From Desulfobulbaceae bacterium (GTDB lineage Bacteria; Desulfobacterota; Desulfobulbia; Desulfobulbales; Desulfocapsaceae), in the NCBI GenBank assembly GCA_026988015.1, contig JALSMA010000091.1, forward strand, positions 1 through 64,000: 64,000 bases of DNA. The letters are read 5' to 3'. The notes under the pieces are model-generated. The model made no database searches, was not told the DNA's origin, and saw nothing but the letters and a program-made list of their open reading frames with translations. Numbering within the stretch: position 1 is the first letter of the stretch; every line of letters starts with the position of its first letter. Positions 46,363-55,576 of this stretch are shown here, piece by piece. The position numbers were made by a program, and so were the translations under genes.

Positions 46363-47543
46363 TGTTTTTCTGGTACCTTACAGCCGACACTTGCAGCCTG
46401 TTTAAGAAAGAAATCATCCGTCATCCCGGCAATATAATCGCATACCATTGCCGCAGGGGCATGTGAGGCAAGATAGCTTGCATCCATGTCTGTCATCAGG
46501 TCGACAGGCTTTGTTGCTTCTCCTTTTACCAGCAGTGAGAGATAGTGCTCAAAAAGGGTCTCGTAACAGTTCCTGACAAGGGGAAGATTGCTTTTTGTTT
46601 TGGGGTGGAGATAGATGTTTTTGTAATTAAAGGTCTTTAACTCCTGAAGGTGGTCTGCCACTTTCGATGAAAAGCCAATGTGGCCTGTTCCTTCGGTACT
46701 GTTTTGTGGAATGTAACTGTTACTGATAAGGTCAGTGACCAGGGTGTAAACAATTTCTCCATTGGTGCTGCCAAGCTGTGACCTGCATGTTACGGGAATA
46801 TCGTCACGTTTTATGAGGGAAAGTAAAATGGCATCCTCAATGTCTCTCCCAATGTAAGCGACAGTGTCAGCCATGCGGACGACACAGCCTTCGAGGGTCA
46901 TGGGAGCAAGTTTGTATTCGGGGTTCTGTTTTTTCTTTTCCAGTTCAGCATCAAACCCATTGAAATCCCTGGCAGGGCAGGGGACTATTTGGTTTGCATG
47001 GATTTCCCCGTCGTGACAGAGGATACCATCCAGGGTCTGCAATGATAAATTCCAGCCACGTCCCTTCCGTTCAAGGTGGTCAAGAAAGCGTACGGACTGA
47101 ATATTGTGCTGAAAAGGAGGCAGGCCGTGCCTTACACAGAGGTCTGCCAGAAAACTTTCTCCGTCATGGCCAAATGGCGCATGGCCGATATCATGGCCAA
47201 GTGCAATGGCTTCAATGAGATCTTCGTTAAGTCCTAGAAAACGTCCTACTGTACGGGCAATTCTCGATACCAATTGTACATGAAGTACTCGGTGGGTGAT
47301 ATGGTCGTTTGAAACCAGGCAAAACACCTGGGTCTTGTCAATATATCTGGTGTAGGCCCGGGAATGTATGATTCGGTCTGCGTCAAGACTGAAGGCCTGG
47401 CGATATCCTATGCGAGACTCTACTTTTCGGCGTAAGACGTCTGTTGAACGAGTTGCAGCCCAGGATAGTCGTGTATCCTCAAGCCTGTTGAGGGTGTCGA
47501 GGGTCGGGAGAAGGCTGTTGTGTGCTGGAGCTGCCTGCGTCAT
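46359..47543 (-). CDS. dgt: Deoxyguanosine triphosphate triphosphohydrolase-like protein
   Basis: 394-aa HD-domain dNTPase. The metal site is formed by the HRVLHVQ region and GHDIGHAPFGHDGE (His117, Asp118). SRAYTRYIDKTQVF near residue 61 is the N-terminal family signature (R-x-x-x-K-T-Q-V). It hydrolyses dNTPs to nucleosides and triphosphate. Length fits the short dGTPase-like subgroup (about 400 aa) rather than E. coli Dgt (505 aa). Coupled to the ClC gene downstream. Confidence 0.88.
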   Translation of the reverse strand: MTQAAPAHNSLLPTLDTLNRLEDTRLSWAATRSTDVLRRKVESRIGYRQAFSLDADRIIHSRAYTRYIDKTQVFCLVSNDHITHRVLHVQLVSRIARTVGRFLGLNEDLIEAIALGHDIGHAPFGHDGESFLADLCVRHGLPPFQHNIQSVRFLDHLERKGRGWNLSLQTLDGILCHDGEIHANQIVPCPARDFNGFDAELEKKKQNPEYKLAPMTLEGCVVRMADTVAYIGRDIEDAILLSLIKRDDIPVTCRSQLGSTNGEIVYTLVTDLISNSYIPQNSTEGTGHIGFSSKVADHLQELKTFNYKNIYLHPKTKSNLPLVRNCYETLFEHYLSLLVKGEATKPVDLMTDMDASYLASHAPAAMVCDYIAGMTDDFFLKQAASVGCKVPEKQ

Positions 47544-47584
47544 ATCCTGTAAGGGGGGAGGCCAGTGGTATCCTCAAAAAAAAT

Positions 47585-47610
47585 CACGAAACCGTCACGG
47601 AATCAGGATG
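47585..47610. repeat. Solo family-B-like end
   Basis: CGAAACCGTCACGGAATCAG followed by GATG matches the right arm of family B copies 4 and 5. No left arm is found 122 bp away (dgt coding DNA). It lies in the dgt-selW spacer. Confidence 0.4.
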
Positions 47611-47820
47611 TCTTTTGAAGATCCATCAAATAGTGGTGGACAGAAAAAACCTTTCTGTCAGCTTAGTAAAGACCAAAGGGAGATACTATACCAGACTGAA
47701 TAGAAAAAGCACGTTTTGCTCTCGGGTACCTGCTAAAAATGGTTTTTTTCCCTTGAGAGTGTGGTAGAATCCTGCCAGTTGTTTTTTTATTGATGAAGAA
47801 CTTAACCAGAGAGATCTGCA

Positions 47821-48039
47821 GTGAAGATATCCATAGAATATTGTACAAAATGAAATTATAAACCCCGTGCTTCCAGTCTGGAAGAGGAGCTTAAAAAAGA
47901 ATTTGATGCTGAAGTTGAACTCATAGCATCTGCTGGTGGTGTATATGAGGTTGTGGTCGATGGAAAAAATATCTTTTCCAAGAAGTCCATTGGTCGTTTC
48001 CCTGAAGATGGTGAGATTGTAACACGTATTCGGGGATGA
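47821..48039 (+). CDS. SelW-like selenoprotein (Rdx family), UGA = Sec
   Basis: A 72-aa product if TGA at 47,851-47,853 is read as selenocysteine (residue 11). The N-terminus is VKISIEYCTKU followed by NYKPRASSLEEELKK, exactly the CxxU redox motif and next helix of SelW/SelT/SelH-type thioredoxin-like proteins. The rest (AEVELIASAGGVYEVVVDG, IFSKKSIGRFPEDGEIV) matches the Rdx family through to TGA at 48,037. A GTG start with AGAGAG upstream is the only good start. Read conventionally the gene would be missed. A SECIS-like hairpin follows the UGA. It acts as a small cytosolic thiol/selenol redox protein. Its stop is 6 bp from that of the convergent DtxR gene. Confidence 0.93.
47870..47884 (+). 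promoter_or_regulatory. Bacterial SECIS-like hairpin
   Basis: CTTCCA and TGGAAG form a perfect 6-bp stem with apical loop GTC. The loop starts 22 nt after the in-frame UGA, inside the coding region. Bacterial SECIS elements sit at about this distance and carry a G/GU-containing apical loop bound by SelB. Confidence 0.7.
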
Positions 48040-48045
48040 GAGGTG

Positions 48046-48567
48046 CTACGGCTCGTCTGATTGCTCTTTAGTGCCCTGGGTATTACAGGAAGAGATACAC
48101 TCGCTGCAGTTGTTTCGCGGCTTGCCGTGTTTGTAGTAATCGGCAAATCCTTGGAGTAGATCGCCCCCTCCCCGGGGACATGCTTGCAGAAAGTCAATGA
48201 AGGATATCATCCTGGCGATAATTTCCGGCGGTGCTGCATGTTCTACCCTGCAGGCACTTTCCTCTGCTGTTTTAGTGTCAATTGCCAGGACTTCAATAAA
48301 AAATCGTTTTAGGGCGTCATGGCGAAAGATCACATCTTCTGCTGTTTGTCTGCCAAGTTGTGTCAGAGTGATTGGTTCGTAAGGGGCGTAGTGGATCAGT
48401 TCCTTTTTGGATAAGGCACGCAGGGCCTCGGTTACAGATGCTCTGCTTACACTGAGACGGGTTGCAATATCTTTACTTCTCGCCACCTGATTTATAGAAA
48501 TAATGTGGTAGATAGCTTCGATGTAGTCTTCCAAGCTTGCTGTGAGGGGAACCGTTTGAGTGGGCAT
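48046..48567 (-). CDS. DtxR/MntR-family metal-dependent repressor
   Basis: 173 aa. N-terminal winged HTH (SLEDYIEAIYHIISINQVARSKDIATRL, SRASVTEALRALSKKELI) is followed by the DtxR dimerisation/metal-binding domain (FRHDALKRFFIEVL, ACRVEHAAPPEII, with the Cys-x-x-Glu-His metal ligands). There is no SH3 (FeoA) domain. A Cys-containing tail (NNCSECISSC) is an addition that could sense redox or bind metal. Metal (Fe or Mn) not predictable. No transporter is adjacent. Confidence 0.88.
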   Translation of the reverse strand: MPTQTVPLTASLEDYIEAIYHIISINQVARSKDIATRLSVSRASVTEALRALSKKELIHYAPYEPITLTQLGRQTAEDVIFRHDALKRFFIEVLAIDTKTAEESACRVEHAAPPEIIARMISFIDFLQACPRGGGDLLQGFADYYKHGKPRNNCSECISSCNTQGTKEQSDEP

Positions 48568-48665
48568 ATTATCTTTTATCTGTCTCTGAGATGAAAAGGA
48601 TGATGTGGCCAGACAGCAGGGGGGAGTTCCGGCAGTCTTTCTGGTAAGGTACCCTTGTTTGGTAA

Positions 48666-48730
48666 CATCGTCAAGTTTGACAAGTATCTGAAATGCAGCA
48701 ACGAAGCCGGGGAAGGTGTTTATGACGCCG
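48666..48730 (+). repeat. Family A element, degenerate right half
   Basis: GCAGCAACGAAGCCGGGGAAG and the following TGTTTATGACGCCG (48,695-48,730) align with the right end of the full copies (AGCAACGAAGCAGGTGAAG, TTTTTACGACGCC). The left half is unclear. It lies 44 bp before recN. Confidence 0.35.
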
Positions 48731-48773
48731 TAAGGTGTGATAGCTGGTGAAACAACAACGGGTGACTGTAGTT

Positions 48774-50465
48774 ATGCTCTGTGAATTAAAAATAGATAAT
48801 CTGGCACTGATAGAGAGCCTGCATCTTGATCTCTGTGAAAACGGGGCCAGCGGACTGGTGGTGATGACTGGTGAAACTGGTGCTGGAAAATCCATCATGC
48901 TCAGGGCGATTCATCTCCTTACAGGTGGGCGTGCCTCAACCGATTGGATTCGCAGCGGTGCTGACCAGTGTACGGTTGAGGCCCTGTTTGAGGTTTCGTT
49001 AGAGAATAGACAATTGCAGGAGCTATTTCAGAAACAGGGATTGGATGTGGACGAAACCCTCGTTATGAAACGGGTCGTGACTGGTAAGGGCAGAAGTCGT
49101 ATGTACATTAACGGCTCTCCTGCCACGGCAAAGATGGCCTCAGAACTTGCCGTCAATCTTCTCAATGTTGCCAGTCAACATGATCATCAGCAGTTATTGC
49201 AGCCCTGGTTTCATCTGGATTTTCTTGATACCATGGGGGAAACTTGGTCCGACAGAAAACGTTTTGACCAGCTTTTTGTTGCGTGGCAGGAAAAAAAAGA
49301 AATTCTTGATGCCCTCCAGAAACAAGAGCAGGAAAAGGAACAACGTAGAGATTTCCTGAAGTATCAGGTGCAGGAGATCCACGATCTTGAACCGGTTCCT
49401 GGGGAAGATGAAGCACTTGTTGAAGAGAAAAAGCGCCTCAAAAGTGCAGAGGCGCTCATTAAAATCAGCCGTAAATCCCACAAACTCATGGAATACTCTC
49501 TGCTTGATGGTCTGATCCAGATTCGCATGGATATGAATCAGGCTGCTGAAATGGACAGCAATGCTGAAGAACTTGCAGCTGAACTTTCGGAATTCAGTTA
49601 CCTGGCAGAAGATTTGGTGGTGAAGCTTCGTGGATACCGGGACACCTTGAACAACGATCCCCATCGCCTTGACGTGGTCAGTGAGCGTTTAAATGAATTG
49701 CAGGGGTTGAAAAGAAAATATGGGAACAGTCTTGGGGCTGTACTTGAATTTGCAGCTGAGGCAGAAAATGAACTGCAGCAGATAGAAAATCTTGACAAGG
49801 CAGTTGTTGAGTGTGAAGAAGATGTCGCAAATCTTGAGAAGGAACTTTGCGGGATGGCGGCTGAGCTGAGTAAGAAGAGAAAAAATACTGCTGCGACCCT
49901 TGAAAAAGCAATGGCGGGGGAACTCGCGTCTCTGGCTTTTAATCAATCCGGTCTTGAAGTGCATTTTCAGGAACATGACGCCACTGCGACTGAGCTGCGA
50001 CAGGGAGGCTGGGACAGGGTGGAATTCTTTTTTTCTGCCAATCCGGGTGAGCCACCGCGTCCTCTAGTGAAGGTGGCATCAGGGGGTGAGTTATCCCGTC
50101 TTATGCTTGCCTTTAAATGTCTGCTTGCCAGGAAAGATATGGTTGAGACCGTGATCTTTGATGAAGTTGATGCAGGGATTGGTGGTGAGGCGGCAGAGGC
50201 TGTGGCCAGGAAAATCCAGGAACTCTCTGGCCATCATCAGGTGTTTTGTATAACCCATCTGCCCCAGATTGCCGCCCGTGGCAACAGTCATTTCCTGGTT
50301 GAAAAAGGAGTTGCAGATGGAAGGACTCAGTCCGGAATTCATCTGCTTGCTGAAGACGATCAGCGCGTGTCGGAAATCAGCAGGATGCTGGCGGGTGAAT
50401 CTGTTACGGATCAAACCAGGGCGTGGGCTGAGAAACTTTTGGAAAATGGTAGGAAAGCAGCATGA
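48774..50465 (+). CDS. recN: DNA repair ATPase RecN
   Basis: 563-aa SMC-like double-strand-break repair protein. It begins LCELKIDNLALIESL with Walker A GETGAGKS. Long coiled-coil arms (residues ~150-420, Glu/Lys-rich) surround the hinge. The C-terminal head has VASGGELSRLMLA (signature) and VIFDEVDAGIGG (Walker B). The ATG at 48,774 is preferred over an upstream GTG on homology. No LexA box was recognised. The stop overlaps the next gene by 4 nt (ATGA). Confidence 0.93.
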   Translation: MLCELKIDNLALIESLHLDLCENGASGLVVMTGETGAGKSIMLRAIHLLTGGRASTDWIRSGADQCTVEALFEVSLENRQLQELFQKQGLDVDETLVMKRVVTGKGRSRMYINGSPATAKMASELAVNLLNVASQHDHQQLLQPWFHLDFLDTMGETWSDRKRFDQLFVAWQEKKEILDALQKQEQEKEQRRDFLKYQVQEIHDLEPVPGEDEALVEEKKRLKSAEALIKISRKSHKLMEYSLLDGLIQIRMDMNQAAEMDSNAEELAAELSEFSYLAEDLVVKLRGYRDTLNNDPHRLDVVSERLNELQGLKRKYGNSLGAVLEFAAEAENELQQIENLDKAVVECEEDVANLEKELCGMAAELSKKRKNTAATLEKAMAGELASLAFNQSGLEVHFQEHDATATELRQGGWDRVEFFFSANPGEPPRPLVKVASGGELSRLMLAFKCLLARKDMVETVIFDEVDAGIGGEAAEAVARKIQELSGHHQVFCITHLPQIAARGNSHFLVEKGVADGRTQSGIHLLAEDDQRVSEISRMLAGESVTDQTRAWAEKLLENGRKAA

Positions 50466-51511
50466 AGAAGATAACAGCACTTGCCCTCTATTCGGGTGGA
50501 TTGGATTCCATGCTTGCCGCCAAATTGGTCGCATCCCTGGGTGTTCGTGTTCTGGCAGTCAAATTTGTGACCCCCTTTTTTGATTATGGATTGCTTGAAG
50601 ATCCTGAGAAGTACAAACAGGATGTGAAAGAGAAGTATGGTATTGAGGTTCTTGTTGAAGATCTCAGTAATAACTATCTGGACCTTCTTCATCATCCATC
50701 CCACGGTTTTGGTAAGAATTTTAATCCCTGCATTGACTGTAAGATCCTGATGTTCAGTCGGGCCAAGGCGATGCTGGCAGAGTACGACGCCTCTTTTCTG
50801 GTCACTGGTGAGGTGATCGGGCAGCGCCCCATGTCACAACGTCGAGATACCCTGCGGGTTATTGAACGCGATTCTGACAATGATGGCCTGTTGCTGCGCC
50901 CTCTTTCCGCAAAATTGATGAACCCCACCAAGGCAGAAATTGAGGGGTGGGTTGACAGGGATAAACTTCTTGATTTCAGTGGGCGCGGGAGATCCAGACA
51001 GATAAAGATGGCCCATGAATATGGTATCACAGACTTTCCCACACCAGCTGGGGGGTGCACTCTGGCAGATCCCATTTTAAGTACCAGGATAGCAAAAATA
51101 TACGCCGATGACTTTGTGATTAAGGCCGATGAAATAACCGTCACCGATATTCGCTTTCTGCTGGTAGGCCGGCAGTTTCTTCTTCCTGGCGGTTACTGGG
51201 TTATCCTGGGACGTAACGAGAAGGAAAATATGAAAATTGAAGAGTTGGCAGAGGAAAACGATATTCTCTTTCATATGCCTGACAGGCCGGGACCCACTGC
51301 CCTGTTACGTAACGCGAAGTCGATGTTGGCTTCCGGAGACAAAACGGATGCAATTTTACAAGGGACTGCCGATCTCGTGGTTCGCTATGGGAAAAAAGTA
51401 AAGGATGATTCCGGTGAAGGGGTAAATATCACTGAAATGGACGGTGAGCATACAGTGCTGGGGAAGAGACTGTCGGAACAACTCTGCCAGGAGTGGATGA
51501 TAAAGTCTTAA
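50462..51511 (+). CDS. PP-loop ATPase, ThiI/MnmA-like RNA thiolation-type
   Basis: 349 aa. N-terminal PP-loop ATP pyrophosphatase domain with SGGLDS (residues 11-16), a Cys pair in NPCIDCKI and a third conserved Cys in PAGGCTLADP, which together resemble the Fe-S/thiolation sites of tRNA 2- or 4-thiouridylases. The C-terminal ~110 residues (MPDRPGPTALLRN, VVRYGKKVKDD) resemble an NFACT-R-like module. The family is usually annotated as a tRNA-modifying enzyme, but the exact substrate is unproven. It is translationally coupled to recN. Confidence 0.75.
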   Translation: MKKITALALYSGGLDSMLAAKLVASLGVRVLAVKFVTPFFDYGLLEDPEKYKQDVKEKYGIEVLVEDLSNNYLDLLHHPSHGFGKNFNPCIDCKILMFSRAKAMLAEYDASFLVTGEVIGQRPMSQRRDTLRVIERDSDNDGLLLRPLSAKLMNPTKAEIEGWVDRDKLLDFSGRGRSRQIKMAHEYGITDFPTPAGGCTLADPILSTRIAKIYADDFVIKADEITVTDIRFLLVGRQFLLPGGYWVILGRNEKENMKIEELAEENDILFHMPDRPGPTALLRNAKSMLASGDKTDAILQGTADLVVRYGKKVKDDSGEGVNITEMDGEHTVLGKRLSEQLCQEWMIKS

Positions 51512-51628
51512 AAAAGGCTTACTTGCACTCCTCATATATATCTGGTAAACGTCATTTGCCGGGATGCTGCAATGGTACCCGATAGAATATGAATATATAT
51601 TTTACTCTGCAGAAAAAGGAAATTAACC

Positions 51629-52714
51629 ATGAAGAGAGCTTTTATTACAGGGGTTACAGGACAGGATGGAGCCTATCTTGCAGAGTTTCTGCTCGAAAAA
51701 GGATATGAAGTACATGGCCTGAAGAGGCGTGCCTCCTCCTTTAATACAGATCGTGTGGATCACCTGTATCAAGATCCCCATGAAAAAGACATTCGCTTTA
51801 AACTGCACTATGGTGACCTCACTGATTCCACCAACTTGATTCGGATCATCCAGGAGATTCAGCCCCACGAGATTTACAATCTTGCGGCCCAGAGTCACGT
51901 GGCGGTCTCTTTCGAAACTCCCGAATATACCGCAAACTCTGATGCTCTTGGTACTCTGCGTCTGCTCGAAGCCATCCGGATACTTGGACTGGAGAAGAAG
52001 ACCAAATTTTACCAGGCCTCCACCTCAGAACTCTTTGGCCAGGTACAGGAAACACCACAGACAGAGAAAACTCCTTTTTATCCTCGTTCACCCTATGCCT
52101 GCGCCAAGCTGTATTCATATTGGATTTGTGTCAATTACCGGGAAGCATACGACATGTACACCTGTAACGGGATACTGTTCAACCATGAGTCTCCCGTGAG
52201 GGGTGAGACCTTTGTCACTCGTAAAATCACCCGCGCCCTGGCCCGGATCAAGCTAGGCCTTCAGGAAGATATGTATCTGGGCAATCTTAGTGCCAAACGG
52301 GATTGGGGACATGCCAGAGACTATGTGAAGATGCAGTGGATGATGTTGCAGCAGGAGATACCGGAAGATTTTGTTATCGCCACCGGTGTCCAGCATTCAG
52401 TCCGGGAATTTGTCAACATTGCAGCATCTGAGATGGGAATGGAGATGGAATGGCAGGGAGAAGGGCTTGATGAAATTGGTATAGAGAAAAAGACCGGGAA
52501 AACCATAGTGAGGGTGGATAAACGTTATTTCCGTCCCACTGAGGTTGAAACACTGCTTGGAGACCCCTCCAACGCAAAGGAAAAACTCGGCTGGATACCG
52601 GAGATAAGCTTCGAGGAACTGGTACGGGAAATGGTTGTGGCGGATCTCAAGTTAGCCGAACGGGATCAGATTGTGAGCCAGAAAGGATATCGAGCCTATA
52701 ACTACTTTGAATAA
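51629..52714 (+). CDS. gmd: GDP-mannose 4,6-dehydratase
   Basis: 361-aa extended SDR. The NADP loop is [16 protein letters not shown]. The active site is in STSELFG and [13 protein letters not shown] (Tyr-x3-Lys). [16 protein letters not shown] is a Gmd hallmark. It converts GDP-mannose to GDP-4-keto-6-deoxymannose, the first step to GDP-L-fucose. AAGGAA precedes the ATG. First gene of the polysaccharide locus; fcl follows 8 bp later. Confidence 0.96.
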   Translation: MKRAFITGVTGQDGAYLAEFLLEKGYEVHGLKRRASSFNTDRVDHLYQDPHEKDIRFKLHYGDLTDSTNLIRIIQEIQPHEIYNLAAQSHVAVSFETPEYTANSDALGTLRLLEAIRILGLEKKTKFYQASTSELFGQVQETPQTEKTPFYPRSPYACAKLYSYWICVNYREAYDMYTCNGILFNHESPVRGETFVTRKITRALARIKLGLQEDMYLGNLSAKRDWGHARDYVKMQWMMLQQEIPEDFVIATGVQHSVREFVNIAASEMGMEMEWQGEGLDEIGIEKKTGKTIVRVDKRYFRPTEVETLLGDPSNAKEKLGWIPEISFEELVREMVVADLKLAERDQIVSQKGYRAYNYFE

Positions 52715-52722
52715 GGTTTCTC

Positions 52723-53664
52723 ATGGACACAAACTCTAAGATTTATGTTGCAGGGCACCGTGGACTAGTGGGGGATGCCATTTGCCGCAGTCTCAATAAA
52801 GCTGGATTTGTCAATATCCTGAAACGAACCCACGCGGAGTTGGATCTGTGTAATCAGGCAGCCGTACATGAGTTTTTTGCAGATGAAAAGCCTGATTATG
52901 TGTTTTTGTCTGCAGCGAAGGTGGGTGGGATCTACGCAAATGATACCTGTCCTGCTGATTTTATTCGGGACAACATTCTGATCCAGACAAATATTATTGA
53001 TGCAGCTTTCAAAAATCAGGCAAAGAAGCTTCTTTTCCTTGGCTCATCATGTATTTACCCACGGCTTTGTCCCCAGCCGATGAAAGAAGAGTATCTGCTC
53101 ACCGGTCCCCTTGAGCCAACCAATGAGTGGTACGCCATTGCCAAGATTGCCGGAATTAAGATGTGCCAGGCGTATCGGAAGCAGTATGGTTTTGATGCAA
53201 TAAGCCTTATGCCCACCAATCTTTATGGTCCAGGTGATAACTTTGATCTGAAAAACTCCCATGTTCTGCCGGCGCTGATGCTCAAATGCCATAATGCAAA
53301 AATAAACAGCGATGCCAATATGACAGTCTGGGGCACCGGTAAGGTCCTGCGGGAATTCCTCCATGTGGACGATCTGGCAGATGCATCTGTTTTTCTCATG
53401 GAAGAGTACAGTGAGTCTGAGACCGTAAATGTTGGCACAGGTGTCGAGGTTTCTATTGGGAATCTTGCCCGTACAGTGGTGGATGTTGTGGGCTTTAAAG
53501 GGGATCTTGTTTTTGACACTGAGATGCCCGATGGTACGCCTCGTAAACTTCTGGATAGCAGCAAACTGCACTCTTTGGGCTGGCAGCCGCATATTCCCCT
53601 GAAACAGGGAATCCGTGAAACCTATCAATGGTTTCTGGACAACCAGGGAAAAATCAGGTCATAA
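52723..53664 (+). CDS. fcl: GDP-L-fucose synthase
   Basis: 313-aa epimerase-reductase SDR. The cofactor loop is [12 protein letters not shown], and the catalytic site contains SSCIYP and YAIAKIAG (Tyr/Lys). [12 protein letters not shown] is family-typical. With Gmd it makes GDP-L-fucose. In operon with gmd. Confidence 0.96.
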   Translation: MDTNSKIYVAGHRGLVGDAICRSLNKAGFVNILKRTHAELDLCNQAAVHEFFADEKPDYVFLSAAKVGGIYANDTCPADFIRDNILIQTNIIDAAFKNQAKKLLFLGSSCIYPRLCPQPMKEEYLLTGPLEPTNEWYAIAKIAGIKMCQAYRKQYGFDAISLMPTNLYGPGDNFDLKNSHVLPALMLKCHNAKINSDANMTVWGTGKVLREFLHVDDLADASVFLMEEYSESETVNVGTGVEVSIGNLARTVVDVVGFKGDLVFDTEMPDGTPRKLLDSSKLHSLGWQPHIPLKQGIRETYQWFLDNQGKIRS

Positions 53665-53683
53665 TTTTTAAAGTGTAGTAAAA

Positions 53684-53707
53684 CAGTGGCAGTGGCAGTG
53701 GCAGTGG
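53684..53707. repeat. Hexanucleotide repeat (CAGTGG)4
   Basis: Four perfect copies of CAGTGG lie 20 bp after the fcl stop, outside any gene. It is a short tandem repeat that could vary in copy number. Confidence 0.9.
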
Positions 53708-53733
53708 CTAGTTTTCCTCCACTCTTGACAATC

Positions 53734-53874
53734 TCGTAAAAAGGTCAATTGATAGATGGCTAAGAAAAAAATTTCAGATGCGAGGCGCATATTTTTTGTT
53801 TGATTTCGGCGTACCAGGGTACGTTGTAATTGAACAAAAAATATAGCAACGAAGCAGGTGAAGAGTTTTTACGA
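53734..53874 (+). repeat. Family A element, full copy (left flank of polysaccharide block)
   Basis: 141 bp bounded by perfect 9-bp terminal inverted repeats TCGTAAAAA and TTTTTACGA. It contains the internal palindrome CGTACCAGGGTACG and the conserved right end GCAACGAAGCAGGTGAAGAG. Non-coding. It matches the copy at 62.8 kb in the same orientation. Confidence 0.75.
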
Positions 53875-53908
53875 CGCCTTCATTCTTAATACGTAAGCAT
53901 GGTGCAAA

Positions 53909-55492
53909 ATGAGTAATACCTCGTCAAATATTGCTGTTGTCGGTTCGGGATACTGGGGGAAAAACCTGGTACGGAATTTTAACACCTTGAATGCCCTTCA
54001 CTCTATTTGTGATACCAACCAGGTGACACTTGCAAATTTTAAGGAGCAGTATCCTGAAGTAAATATAGTTTCTACCTACAGTGATGTGCTGACCAATTCC
54101 GAAATTCATGGTGTAGCAATTGCAACTCCTGCCGAGACCCATGCAACTCTGGCCCGTGAAGCGTTGCTGGCCGGTAAGGATGTTTACATCGAGAAGCCCC
54201 TCTGTCTATCAGAAAAAGAGGGGGCAGAGCTGAATGCTCTTGCAAAGAAACAGAACTGTGTGCTGATGGTTGGTCATCTACTCTGGTACCATCCGGTGGT
54301 GTTAAAACTCAAAGATCTGGTTGATTCCGGTGAGCTGGGACGAATCCAATATATCTATTCCAACCGGCTTAATCTTGGGAAGCTTCGTCGGGAGGAGAAT
54401 GTCCTCTGGTCATTTGCACCCCACGATATTTCAGTTATTTTAGGACTTACCTGTGAAATGCCGGAAACCATACGTGCCCAGGGTGGCAATTATCTGCACC
54501 AGCAGATTGCAGATACCACCATGACCCTGATGAATTTTTCCAGTGGTATTAAGGCCCACATCTTTGTCTCCTGGCTCCATCCCTTTAAAGAGCAGAAACT
54601 GGTGGTGGTTGGTGAAAAACAGATGGCGGTCTTTGATGATGTGGCCTCCTGGGAGGATAAACTGCTGCTTTACCCGCACTCCATCGAGTGGACAGATAAT
54701 ATTCCGGTTGCAAATAAGGCTGAGGCTGTGCGGATTGAGGTTGAACAGGATGAACCGCTTAAGGCCGAATGCGATCACTTTCTTGGCTGTATAAGGGATC
54801 GTTCCACGCCGCGCACAGATGGCGAGGAAGGGCTGCGGGTTCTTCAGGTTCTGAACCGCTGTCAGGAATCCCTTGAAAAAGAGCAGAAGGTGCAGGTAGC
54901 AGGGGGGGGGGATAGCTCCTTTTTTCAACATGAAAGCGCAGTTATCGACTCCGGCGTTAAAGTTGGCGCAGACTCAAAGATCTGGCACTTCAGTCATATC
55001 CTGAGAGGCTGCCGCATCGGTCAGGGATGTAATATCGGTCAGAATGTAGTTATCGGTCCCAATGTGACTGTGGGCGATAAATGCAAAATCCAGAATAACG
55101 TTTCTGTTTATGAAGGTGTCTCCCTGGAGGAGGATGTTTTTTGCGGGCCGAGCATGGTGTTTACCAATGTTATGAATCCTAGGGCTGCAATTTCCAGAAG
55201 GGATGAATTTTGTGAAACTGTGGTTCGCAAAGGGGTAACCTTTGGAGCTAATTGTACCATTGTAGGTGGTGTAGAGATTGGCACTTACGCTTTTATTGGC
55301 GCTGGAGCAGTGGTTACAGGCGATGTTCCTCCCTATGGTCTGATGGTGGGCAATCCAGCGCGCCAAATTGGCTGGATGAGTAAATATGGCAAAAAAATGG
55401 ACCTGCCGCTTACCGGTGATGGGGAATATTGTTGTCCCTTTTCCGGTGACGAGTATATTTTATCCGATGGTGTTGTAGTTGCCAGAGGATAG
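53909..55492 (+). CDS. Gfo/Idh/MocA dehydrogenase fused to hexapeptide acetyltransferase
   Basis: 527-aa two-enzyme fusion. Residues 1-330 are an NAD(P)-dependent sugar dehydrogenase ([33 protein letters not shown]), WbpB-like. Residues ~337-510 are a left-handed beta-helix N-acyltransferase ([48 protein letters not shown]), WbpD-like. In UDP-2,3-diacetamido sugar synthesis these flank an aminotransferase step (WbpE), not found in the window. The joint is a Gly-Gly-Gly encoded by nine consecutive G (54,902-54,910), so a one-base slip would separate the activities. Confidence 0.9.
   Translation: MSNTSSNIAVVGSGYWGKNLVRNFNTLNALHSICDTNQVTLANFKEQYPEVNIVSTYSDVLTNSEIHGVAIATPAETHATLAREALLAGKDVYIEKPLCLSEKEGAELNALAKKQNCVLMVGHLLWYHPVVLKLKDLVDSGELGRIQYIYSNRLNLGKLRREENVLWSFAPHDISVILGLTCEMPETIRAQGGNYLHQQIADTTMTLMNFSSGIKAHIFVSWLHPFKEQKLVVVGEKQMAVFDDVASWEDKLLLYPHSIEWTDNIPVANKAEAVRIEVEQDEPLKAECDHFLGCIRDRSTPRTDGEEGLRVLQVLNRCQESLEKEQKVQVAGGGDSSFFQHESAVIDSGVKVGADSKIWHFSHILRGCRIGQGCNIGQNVVIGPNVTVGDKCKIQNNVSVYEGVSLEEDVFCGPSMVFTNVMNPRAAISRRDEFCETVVRKGVTFGANCTIVGGVEIGTYAFIGAGAVVTGDVPPYGLMVGNPARQIGWMSKYGKKMDLPLTGDGEYCCPFSGDEYILSDGVVVARG
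54902..54910. repeat. Nine-G homopolymer at the fusion junction
   Basis: G9 encodes Gly332-334 exactly between the dehydrogenase and acetyltransferase domains. Tracts of this length in surface-polysaccharide genes are classic slipped-strand sites. Phase variation here is inference. Confidence 0.6.
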
Positions 55493-55576
55493 AAGAGCTA
55501 ATTTTGGACGCTGAAAACAGATTTTGTGATGTTGCCTTCAGGTAAAATAAAATAAATATACATGGTCATGGCCTGA

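Noticed and set aside
47856-48197. 113-codon minus-strand frame over the selW/dtxR junction
   Set aside because: It is antisense to the SelW-like gene, whose plus-strand frame has clear family similarity. Composition (Ser/Thr-rich) is that of a shadow frame.
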